Below, piece after piece: positions 49,001 through 61,700 of a stretch of 64,000 nucleotides of DNA; within the stretch, counting starts at the first letter, position 1; the number at the start of each line of letters is the position of its first letter. Source of the DNA: Auanema rhodensis (lineage: Eukaryota; Nematoda; Chromadorea; Rhabditida; Rhabditidae); NCBI GenBank assembly GCA_964057225.1, contig OZ059899.1, positions 4,402,001-4,466,000 on the forward strand, read 5' to 3'. The position numbers were made by a program, and so were the translations under genes. The notes below the pieces were generated by a model. It was not told the DNA's origin. It searched no databases and saw only the letters and a list, made by a program, of their open reading frames with translations.

Positions 49001-51003
49001 CATTGTCCATCGTCTTTGCCTTGAAAAAAGAAATCTAAAAACATCTACTTTTTGCTAAATTATTTTGAAATTTTCCGAAAAAATTTTTGTCAAAATGTTT
49101 TTGGAAGCAATGTTGAGTGTACATGGAAACTCAACATACACTAATGCATCATTTTTCAAACGATCATAACTGATTTTTGTATTAAGCGTTTCTCAATGTA
49201 GTATAAGGCATTCGATGCGGATTTTTAAGCTGCGTCGATCTATGTTATCAGATTTGCGCTAGCTTAAAAATGCACCGAGATATCAACTGATATAAGTTTA
49301 CACATATATCCTCGATTTTCACCCTGAAGAATGAATTTTTTCGTTGAATAACATTGTCCATCGTCTTTGCCTTGAAAAAAGGAATCTAAAAACATCTACT
49401 TTTTGCTAAATTATTTTGAAATTTTTCGAAAAAATTTTTGTCAAAATGTTTTTGGAAGCAATGTTGAGTGTACATGGAAACTCAACATACACTAATGCAT
49501 CATTTTTCAAACGATCATAACTAATTTTTGTATTAAGCGTTTCTCAATGTAGTATAGTGCATTCGATGCGGATTTTTAAGCTGCGTCGATCTGTGTTATC
49601 AGATTTGCGCTAGCTTAAAAATGCACCGAGATATCAACTGATATAAGTTCACACTTATATTCTCGATTTTCACCCTGAAGAATTAATTTTTTCGTTGAAT
49701 AACATTGTCCATCGTCTTTGCCTTGAAAAAAGAAATCTAAAAACATCTACTTTTTGCTAAATAATTTTGAAATTTTCCGAAAAAATTTTTGTCAAAATGT
49801 TTTTGGAAGCAATGTTGAGTGTACATGGAAACTCAACATACACTAATGCATCATTTTTCAAACGATCATAACTGATTTTTGTATTAAGAGTTTCTCAATG
49901 TAGTATAGTGCATTCGATGCGGATTTTTAAGCTGCGTCGATCTGTGTTATCAGATTTGCGCTAGCTTAAAAATGCACCGAGATATCAACTGATATAAATT
50001 CACACATATATCCTCGATTTTCACCCTGAAGAATGAATTTTTTCGTAGAATAACATTGTCCATCGTCTTTGCCTTGAAAAAAGGAATCTAAAAACATCTA
50101 CTTTTTGCTAAATTATTTTGAAATTTTTTGAAAAAATTTTTGTCAAAATGTTTTTGGAAGCAATGTTGAGTGTACATGGAAACTCAACATACACTAATGC
50201 ATCATTTTTCAAACGATCATAACTAATTTTTGTATTAAGCGTTTCTCAATGTAGTATAGTGCATTCGATGCGAATTTTTAAGCTGCGTCGATCCGTGTTA
50301 TCAGATTTGCGCTAGCTTAAAAATGCACCGAGATATCAACTGATATAAGTTCACACTTACATTCTCGATTTTCACCCTGAAGAATGAATTTTTTCGTTGA
50401 ATAACATTGTCCATCGTCTTTGCCTTGAAAAAAGGAATCTAAAAACATCTACTTTTTGCTAAATTATTTTGAAATTTTTCGAAAAAATTTTTGTCAAAAT
50501 GTTTTTGGAAGCAATGTTGAGTGTACATGGAAACTCAACATACACTAATGCATCATTTTTCAAACGATCATAACTAATTTTTGTATTAAGCGTTTCTCAA
50601 TGTAGTATAGTGCATTCGATGCGGATTTTTAAGCTGCGTCGATCTGTGTTATCAGATTTGCGCTAGCTTAAAAATGCACCGAGATATCAACTGATATAAG
50701 TTCACACTTATATTCTCGATTTTCACCCTGAAGAATTAATTTTTTCGTTGAATAACATTGTCCATCGTCTTTGCCTTGAAAAAATAAATCTAAAAACATC
50801 TACTTTTTGCTAAATTATTTTGAAATTTTCCGAAAAAATTTTTGTCAAAATGTTTTTGGAAGCAATGTTGAGTGTACATGGAAACTCAACATACACTAAT
50901 GCATCATTTTTCAAACGATCATAACTGATTTTTGTATTAAGAGTTTCTCAATGTAGTATAGTGCATTCGATGCGGATTTTTAAGCTGCGTCGATCTGTGT
51001 TAT
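46090..51003. repeat. Second seven-monomer block duplicated in tandem (2,457 bp)
   Basis: 46090-48546 and 48547-51003 share a rare AAATAATTTTG change (47304 and 49761), TCGTAGAATAAC, GATGCGAATTTT and TATAAGGCATTC in the same order. The final monomers of the two blocks differ. Confidence 0.85.
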
Positions 51004-54000
51004 CAGATTTGCGCTAGCTTAAAAATGCACCGAGATATCAACTGATATAAATTCACACATATATCCTCGATTTTCACCCTGAAGAATTAATTTTTTCGTT
51101 GAATAACATTGTCCATCGTCTTTGCCTTGAAAAAAGAAATCTAAAAACATCTACTTTTTGCTAAATTATTTTGAAATTTTCCGAAAAAATTTTTGTCAAA
51201 ATGTTTTTGGAAGCAATGTTGAGTGTACATGGAAACTCAACATACACTAATGCATCATTTTTCAAACGATCATAACTAATTTTTGTATTAAGCGTTTCTC
51301 AATGTAGTATAGTGCATTCGATGCGGATTTTTAAGCTGCGTCGATCTGTGTTATCAGATTTGCGCTAGCTTAAAAATGCACCGAGATATCAACTGATATA
51401 TGTTCACACTTATATTCTCGATTTTCACCCTGAAGAATTAATTTTTTCGTTGAATAACATTGTCCATCGTCTTTGCCTTGAAAAAAGAAATCTAAAAACA
51501 TCTACTTTTTGCTAAATTATTTTGAAATTTTCCGAAAAAATTTTTGTCAAAATGTTTTTGGAAGCAATGTTGAGTGTACATGGAAACTCAACATACACTA
51601 ATGCATCATTTTTCAAACGATCATAACTGATTTTTGTATTAAGAGTTTCTCAATGTAGTATAGTGCATTCGATGCGGATTTTTAAGCTGCGTCGATCTGT
51701 GTTATCAGATTTGCGCTAGCTTAAAAATGCACCGAGATATCAACTGATATAAATTCACACATATATCCTCGATTTTCACCCTGAAGAATTAATTTTTTCG
51801 TTGAATAACATTGTCCATCGTCTTTGCCTTGAAAAAAGAAATCTAAAAACATCTACTTTTTGCTAAATTATTTTGAAATTTTCCGAAAAAATTTTTGTCA
51901 AAATGTTTTTGGAAGCAATGTTGAGTGTACATGGAAACTCAACATACACTAATGCATCATTTTTCAAACGATCATAACTGATTTTTGTATTAAGCGTTTC
52001 TCAATGTAGTATAGTGCATTCGATGCGGATTTTCAAGCTGCGTCGATCTGTGTTATCAGATTTGCGCTAGCTTAAAAATGCACCGAGATATCAACTGATA
52101 TAAGTTCACACTTACATTCTCGATTTTCACCCTGAAGAATGAATTTTTTCGTTGAATAACATTGTCCATCGTCTTTGCCTTGAAAAAAGGAATCTAAAAA
52201 CATCTACTTTTTGCTAAATTATTTTGAAATTTTTCGAAAAAATTTTTGTCAAAATGTTTTTGGAAGCAATGTTGAGTGTACATGGAAACTCAACATACAC
52301 TAATGCATCATTTTTCAAACGATCATAACTAATTTTTGTATTAAGCGTTTCTTAATGTAGTATAGTGCATTCGATGCGGATTTTTAAGCTGCGTCGATCT
52401 GTGTTATCAGATTTGCGCTAGCTTAAAAATGCACCGAGATATCAACTGATATAAGTTCACACTTATATTCTCGATTTTCACCCTGAAGAATTAATTTTTT
52501 CGTTGAATAACATTGTCCATCGTCTTTGCCTTGAAAAAAGAAATCTAAAAACATCTACTTTTTGCTAAATTATTATGAAATTTTCCGAAAAAATTTTTGT
52601 CAAAATGTTTTTGGAAGCAATGTTGAGTGTACATGGAAACTCAACATACACTAATGCATCATTTTTCAAACGATCATAACTGATTTTTGTATTAAGAGTT
52701 TCTCAATGTAGTATAAGGCATTCGATGCGGATTTTTAAGCTGCGTCGATCTGTGTTATCAGATTTGCGCTAGCTTAAAAATGCACCGAGATATCAACTGA
52801 TATAAGTTCACACTTATATTCTCGATTTTCACCCTGAAGAATTAATTTTTTCGTTGAATAACATTGTCCATCGTCTTTGCCTTGAAAAAAGAAATCTAAA
52901 AACATCTACTTTTTGCTAAATTATTTTGAAATTTTCCGAAAAAATTTTTGTCAAAATGTTTTTGGAAGCAATGTTGAGTGTACATGGAAACTCAACATAC
53001 ACTAATGCATCATTTTTCAAACGATCATAACTGATTTTTGTATTAAGAGTTTCTCAATGTAGTATAGTGCATTCGATGCGGATTTTTAAGCTGCGTCGAT
53101 CTGTGTTATCAGATTTGCGCTAGCTTAAAAATGCACCGAGATATCAACTGATATAAATTCACACATATATCCTCGATTTTCACCCTGAAGAATTAATTTT
53201 TTCGTTGAATAACATTGTCCATCGTCTTTGCCTTGAAAAAAGAAATCTAAAAACATCTACTTTTTGCTAAATTATTTTGAAATTTTCCGAAAAAATTTTT
53301 GTCAAAATGTTTTTGGAAGCAATGTTGAGTGTACATGGAAACTCAACATACACTAATGCATCATTTTTCAAACGATCATAACTGATTTTTGTATCAAGCG
53401 TTTCTCAATGTAGTATAGTGCATTCGATGCGGATTTTCAAGCTGCGTCGATCTGTGTTATCAGATTTGCGCTAGCTTAAAAATGCACCGAGATATCAACT
53501 GATATAAGTTCACACTTGTATCCTCGATTTTCACCCTGAACAATTATTTTTTTCGTTGAATAACATTGTCCATCGTCTTTGACTTGAAAAAAAGAAATCT
53601 AAAAACATCTACTTTTTGCTAAATTATTTTGAAATTTTCCGAAAAAATTTTTGTCAAAATGTTTTTGGAAGCAATGTTGAGTGTACATGGAAACTCAACA
53701 TACACTAATGCATCATTTTTCAAACGATCATAACTAATTTTTGTATTAAGCGTTTCTCAATGTAGTATAGTGCATTCGATGCGGATTTTTAAGCTGCGTC
53801 GATCCGTGTTATCAGATTTGCGCTAGCTTAAAAATGCACCGAGATATCAACAGATATATGTTCACACTTATATCCTCGATTTTCACCCTGAAGAATTAAT
53901 TTTTTCGTTGAAAAATATTGTCCATCGTCTTTGCCTTGAAAAAAGGAATCTAAAAACATCTACTTTTTGCTAAATTATTTTGAAATTTTTTGAAAAAATT

Positions 54001-57000
54001 TTTGTCAAAATGTTTTTGGAAGCAATGTTGAGTGTACATGGAAACTCAACATACACTAATGCATCATTTTTCAAACGATCATAACTGATTTTTGTATTAA
54101 GCGTTTCTCAATGTAGTATAAGGCATTCGATGCGGATTTTTAAGCTGCGTCGATCTATGTTATCAGATTTGCGCTAGCTTAAAAATGCACCGAGATATCA
54201 ACTGATATAAGTTCACACTTACATTCTCGATTTTCACCCTGAAGAATGAATTTTTTCGTTGAATAACATTGTCCATCGTCTTTGCCTTGAAAAAAGGAAT
54301 CTAAAAACATCTACTTTTTGCTAAATTATTTTGAAATTTTTCGAAAAAATTTTTGTCAAAATGTTTTTGGAAGCAATGTTGAGTGTACATGGAAACTCAA
54401 CATACACTAATGCATCATTTTTCAAACGATCATAACTAATTTTTGTATTAAGCGTTTCTCAATGTAGTATAGTGCATTCGATGCGGATTTTTAAGCTGCG
54501 TCGATCTGTGTTATCAGATTTGCGCTAGCTTAAAAATGCACCGAGATATCAACTGATATAAGTTCACACTTATATTCTCGATTTTCACCCTGAAGAATTA
54601 ATTTTTTCGTTGAATAACATTGTCCATCGTCTTTGCCTTGAAAAAAGAAATCTAAAAACATCTACTTTTTGCTAAATTATTTTGAAATTTTCCGAAAAAA
54701 TTTTTGTCAAAATGTTTTTGGAAGCAATGTTGAGTGTACATGGAAACTCAACATACACTAATGCATCATTTTTCAAACGATCATAACTGATTTTTGTATT
54801 AAGAGTTTCTCAATGTAGTATAGTGCATTCGATGCGGATTTTTAAGCTGCGTCGATCTGTGTTATCAGATTTGCGCTAGCTTAAAAATGCACCGAGATAT
54901 CAACTGATATAAATTCACACATAAATCCTCGATTTTCACCCTGAAGAATGAATTTTTTCGTTGAATAACATTGTCCATCGTCTTTGCCTTGAAAAAAGGA
55001 ATCTAAAAACATCTACTTTTTGCTAAATTATTTTGAAATTTTCCGAAAAAATTTTTGTCAAAATGTTTTTGGAAGCAATGTTGAGTGTACATGGAAACTC
55101 TACATACACTAATGCATCATTTTTCAAACGATCATAACTGATTTTTGTATTAAGCGTTTCTCAATGTAGTATAGTGCATTCGATGCGGATTTTTAAGCTG
55201 CGTCGATCTATGTTATCAGATTTGCGCTAGCTTAAAAATGCACCGAGATATCAACTGATATAAGTTTACACATATATCCTCGATTTTCACCCTGAAGAAT
55301 GAATTTTTTCGTTGAATAACATTGTCCATCGTCTTTGCCTTGAAAAAAGGAATCTAAAAACATCTACTTTTTGCTAAATTATTTTGAAATTTTTCGAAAA
55401 AATTTTTGTCAAAATGTTTTTGGAAGCAATGTTGAGTGTACATGGAAACTCAACATACACTAATGCATCATTTTTCAAACGATCATAACTGATTTTTGTA
55501 TTAAGCGTTTCTCAATGTAGTATAGTGCATTCGATGCGGATTTTCAAGCTGCGTCGATCTGTGTTATCAGATTTGCGCTAGCTTAAAAATGCACCGAGAT
55601 ATCAACTGATATAAGTTCACACTTGTATCCTCGATTTTCACCCTGAAGAATTAATTTTTTCGTTGAATAACATTGTCCATCGTCTTTGCCTTGAAAAAAG
55701 AAATCTAAAAACATCTACTTTTTGCTAAATTATTTTGAAATTTTCCGAAAAAATTTTTGTCAAAATGTTTTTGGAAGCAATGTTGAGTGTACATGGAAAC
55801 TCAACATACACTAATGCATCATTTTTCAAACGATCATAACTGATTTTTGTATTAAGAGTTTCTCAATGTAGTATAGTGCATTCGATGCGAATTTTAAGCT
55901 GCGTCGATCTGTGTTATCAGATTTGCGCTAGCTTAAAAATGCACCGAGATATCAACTGATATAAATTCACACATATATCCTCGATTTTCACCCTGAAGAA
56001 TTAATTTTTTCGTTGAATAACATTGTCCATCGTCTTTGCCTTGAAAAAAGAAATCTAAAAACATCTACTTTTTGCTAAATTATTTTGAAATTTTCCGAAA
56101 AAATTTTTGTCAAAATGTTTTTGGAAGCAATGTTGAGTGTACATGGAAACTCAACATACACTAATGCATCATTTTTCAAACGATCATAACTGATTTTTGT
56201 ATTAAGCGTTTCTCAATGTAGTATAGTGCATTCGATGCGGATTTTCAAGCTGCGTCGATCTGTGTTATCAGATTTGCGCTAGCTTAAAAATGCACCGAGA
56301 TATCAACTGATATAAATTCACACATATATCCTCGATTTTCACCCTGAAGAATTAATTTTTTCGTTGAATAACATTGTCCATCGTCTTTGCCTTGAAAAAA
56401 GAAATCTAAAAACATCTACTTTTTGCTAAATTATTTTGAAATTTTCCGAAAAAATTTTTGTCAAAATGTTTTTGGAAGCAATGTTGAGTGTACATGGAAA
56501 CTCAACATACACTAATGCATCATTTTTCAAACGATCATAACTGATTTTTGTATTAAGCGTTTCTCAATGTAGTATAGTGCATTCGATGCGGATTTTTAAG
56601 CTGCGTCGATCCGTGTTATCAGATTTGCGCTAGCTTAAAAATGCACCGAGATATCAACAGATATATGTTCACACTTATATCCTCGATTTTCACCCTGAAG
56701 AATTAATTTTTTCGTTGAAAAATATTGTCCATCGTCTTTGCCTTGAAAAAAGAAATCTAAAAACATCTACTTTTTGCTAAATTTATTTGAAATTTTTCGA
56801 AAAAATTTTTGTCAAAATGTTTTTGGAAGCAATGTTGAGTGTACATGGAAACTCAACATACACTAATGCATCATTTTTCAAACGATCATAACTGATTTTT
56901 GTATTAAGCGTTTCTCAATGTAGTATAGTGCATTCGATGCGGATTTTCAAGCTGCGTCGCTCTGTGTTATCAGATTTGCGCTAGCTTAAAAATGCACCGA

Positions 57001-58725
57001 GATATCAACTGATATAAGTTCACACTTGTATCCTCGATTTTCACCCTGAAGAATTAATTTTTTCGTTGAATAACATTGTCCATCGTCTTTGCCTTGAAAA
57101 AAGGAATCTAAAAACATCTACTTTTTGCTAAATGATTTTGAAATTTTTCGAAAAAATTTTTGTCAAAATGTTTTTGGAAGCAATGTTGAGTGTACATGGA
57201 AACTCAACATACACTAATGCATCATTTTTCAAACGATCATAACTAATTTTTGTATTAAGCGTTTCTCAATGTAGTATAGTGCATTCGATGCGGATTTTTA
57301 AGCTGCGTCGATCCGTGTTATCAGATTTGCTCTAGCTTAAAAATGCACCGAGATATCAACTGATATAAGTTCACACTTACATTCTCGATTTTCACCCTGA
57401 AGAATCAATTTTTTCGTTGAATAACATTGTCCATCGTCTTTGCCTTGAAAAAAGAAATCTAAAAACATCTACTTTTTGCTAAATTATTTTGAAATTTTCC
57501 GAAAAAATTTTTGTCAAAATGTTTTTGGAAGCAATGTTGAGTGTACATGGAAACTCAACATACACTAATGCATCATTTTTCAAACGATCATAACTGATTT
57601 TTGTATTAAGAGTTTCTCAATGTAGTATAGTGCATTCGATGCGGATTTTTAAGCTGCGTCGATCTGTGTTATCAGATTTGCGCTAGCTTAAAAATGCACC
57701 GAGATATCAACTGATATAAGTTCACACTTATATTCTCGATTTTCACCCTGAAGAATTAATTTTTTCGTTGAATAACATTGTCCATCGTCTTTGCCTTGAA
57801 AAAAGAAATCTAAAAACATCTACTTTTTGCTAAATTATTTTGAAATTTTCCGAAAAAATTTTTGTCAAAATGTTTTTGGAAGCAATGTTGAGTGTACATG
57901 GAAACTCAACATACACTAATGCATCATTTTTCAAACGATCATAACTGATTTTTGTATTAAGCGTTTCTCAATGTAGTATAGTGCATTCGATGCGGATTTT
58001 TAAGCTGCGTCGATCTATGTTATCAGATTTGCGCTAGCTTAAAAATGCACCGAGATATCAACTGATATAAGTTTACACATATATCCTCGATTTTCACCCT
58101 GAAGAATGAATTTTTTCGTTGAATAACATTGTCCATCGTCTTTGCCTTGAAAAAAGGAATCTAAAAACATCTACTTTTTGCTAAATTATTTTGAAATTTT
58201 TCGAAAAAATTTTTGTCAAAATGTTTTTGGAAGCAATGTTGAGTGTACATGGAAACTCAACATACACTAATGCATCATTTTTCAAACTATCATAACTAAT
58301 TTTTGTATTAAGCGTTTCTCAATGTAGTATAGTGCATTCGATGCGGATTTTTAAGCTGCGTCGATCTGTGTTATCAGATTTGCGCTAGCTTAAAAATGCA
58401 CCGAGATATCAACTGATATAAGTTCACACTTATATTCTCGATTTTCACCCTGAAGAATTAATTTTTTCGTTGAATAACATTGTCCATCGTCTTTGCCTTG
58501 AAAAAAGGAATCTAAAAACATCTACTTTTTGCTAAATGATTTTGAAATTTTTCGAAAAAATTTTTGTCAAAATGTTTTTGGAAGCAATGTTGAGTGTACA
58601 TGGAAACTCAACATACACTAATGCATCATTTTTCAAACGATCATAACTAATTTTTGTATTAAGCGTTTCTCAATGTAGTATAGTGCATTCGATGCGGATT
58701 TTTAAGCTGCGTCGATCCGTGTTAT

Positions 58726-61700
58726 CAGATTTGCTCTAGCTTAAAAATGCACCGAGATATCAACTGATATAAGTTCACACTTACATTCTCGATTTTCACC
58801 CTGAAGAATCAATTTTTTCGTGTAATAACATTGTCCATCGTCTTTGCCTTGAAAAAAGGAATCTAAAAACATCTACTTTTTGCTAAATTATTTTGAAATT
58901 TTCCGAAAAAATTTTTGTCAAAATGTTTTTGGAAGCAATGTGGAGTGTACATGGAAACTCAACATACACTAATGCATCATTTTTCAAACGATCATAACTG
59001 ATTTTTGTATTAAGAGTTTCTCAATGTAGTATAGTGCATTCGATGCGGATTTTTAAGCTGCGTCGATCTGTGTTATCAGATTTGCGCTAGCTTAAAAATG
59101 CACCGAGATATCAACTGATATAAATTCACACATATATCCTCGATTTTCACCCTGAAGAATTAATTTTTTCGTTGAATAACATTGTCCATCGTCTTTGCCT
59201 TGAAAAAAGAAATCTAAAAACATCTACTTTTTGCTAAATTATTTTGAAATTTTCCGAAAAAATTTTTGTCAAAATGTTTTTGGAAGCAATGTTGAGTGTA
59301 CATGGAAACTCAACATACACTAATGCATCATTTTTCAAACGATCATAACTGATTTTTGTATTAAGCGTTTCTCAATGTAGTATAGTGCATTCGATGCGGA
59401 TTTTCAAGCTGCGTCGATCTGTGTTATCAGATTTGCGCTAGCTTAAAAATGCACCGAGATATCAACTGATATAAGTTCACACTTACATTCTCGATTTTCA
59501 CCCTGAAGAATGAATTTTTTCGTTGAATAACATTGTCCATCGTCTTTGCCTTAAAAAAAGGAATCTAAAAACATCTACTTTTTGCTAAATTATTTTGAAA
59601 TTTTTCGAAAAAATTTTTGTCAAAATGTTTTTGGAAGCAATGTTGAGTGTACATGGAAACTCAACATACACTAATGCATCATTTTTCAAACGATCATAAC
59701 TGATTTTTGTATTAAGCGTTTCTCAATGTAGTATAGTGCATTCGATGCGGATTTTCAAGCTGCGTCGATCTGTGTTATCAGATTTGCGCTAGCTTAAAAA
59801 TGCACCGAGATATCAACTGATATAAGTTCACACTTGTATCCTCGATTTTCACCCTGAAGAATTAATTTTTTCGTTGAATAACATTGTCCATCGTCTTTGC
59901 CTTGAAAAAAGAAATCTAAAAACATCTACTTTTTGCTAAATTATTTTGAAATTTTCCGAAAAAATTTTTGTCAAAATGTTTTTGGAAGCAATGTTGAGTG
60001 TACATGGAAACTCAACATACACTAATGCATCATTTTTCAAACGATCATAACTGATTTTTGTATTAAGAGTTTCTCAATGTAGTATAGTGCATTCGATGCG
60101 GATTTTTAAGCTGCGTCGATCTGTGTTATCAGATTTGCGCTAGCTTAAAAATGCACCGAGATATCAACTGATATAAATTCACACATATATCCTCGATTTT
60201 CACCCTGAAGAATTAATTTTTTCGTTGAATAACATTGTCCATCGTCTTTGCCTTGAAAAAAGAAATCTAAAAACATCTACTTTTTGCTAAATTATTTTGA
60301 AATTTTCCGAAAAAATTTTTGTCAAAATGTTTTTGGAAGCAATGTTGAGTGTACATGGAAACTCAACATACACTAATGCATCATTTTTCAAACGATCATA
60401 ACTGATTTTTGTATTAAGCGTTTCTCAATGTAGTATAGTGCATTCGATGCGGATTTTCAAGCTGCGTCGATCTGTGTTATCAGATTTGCGCTAGCTTAAA
60501 AATGCACCGAGATATCAACTGATATAAATTCACACATATATCCTCGATTTTCACCCTGAAGAATTAATTTTTTCGTTGAATAACATTGTCCATCGTCTTT
60601 GCCTTGAAAAAAGAAATCTAAAAACATCTACTTTTTGCTAAATTATTTTGAAATTTTCCGAAAAAATTTTTGTCAAAATGTTTTTGGAAGCAATGTTGAG
60701 TGTACATGGAAACTCAACATACACTAATGCATCATTTTTCAAACGATCATAACTGATTTTTGTATTAAGCGTTTCTCAATGTAGTATAGTGCATTCGATG
60801 CGGATTTTTAAGCTGCGTCGATCCGTGTTATCAGATTTGCGCTAGCTTAAAAATGCACCGAGATATCAACAGATATATGTTCACACTTATATCCTCGATT
60901 TTCACCCTGAAGAATTAATTTTTTCGTTGAATAACATTGTCCATCGTCTTTGCCTTGAAAAAAGAAATCTAAAAACATCTACTTTTTGCTAAATTATTTT
61001 GAAATTTTCCGAAAAAATTTTTGTCAAAATGTTTTTGGAAGCAATGTTGAGTGTACATGGAAACTCAACATACACTAATGCATCATTTTTCAAACGATCA
61101 TAACTGATTTTTGTATTAAGCGTTTCTCAATGTAGTATAGTGCGTTCGATGCGGATTTTCAAGCTGCGTCGCTCTGTGTTATCAGATTTGCTCTAGCTTA
61201 AAAATGCACCGAGATATCAACTGATATAAGTTCACACTTACATTCTCGATTTTCACCCTGAAGAATCAATTTTTTCGTTGAATAACATTGTCCATCGTCT
61301 TTGCCTTGAAAAAAGGAATCTAAAAACATCTACTTTTTGCTAAATTATTTTGAAATTTTCCGAAAAAATTTTTGTCAAAATGTTTTTGGAAGCAATGTTG
61401 AGTGTACATGGAAACTCAACATACACTAATGCATCATTTTTCAAACGATCATAACTGATTTTTGTATTAAGAGTTTCTCAATGTAGTATAGTGCATTCGA
61501 TGCGGATTTTTAAGCTGCGTCGATCTGTGTTATCAGATTTGCGCTAGCTTAAAAATGCACCGAGATATCAACTGATATAAGTTCACACTTATATTCTCGA
61601 TTTTCACCCTGAAGAATTAATTTTTTCGTTGAATAACATTGTCCATCGTCTTTGCCTTGAAAAAAGAAATCTAAAAACATCTACTTTTTGCTAAATTATT

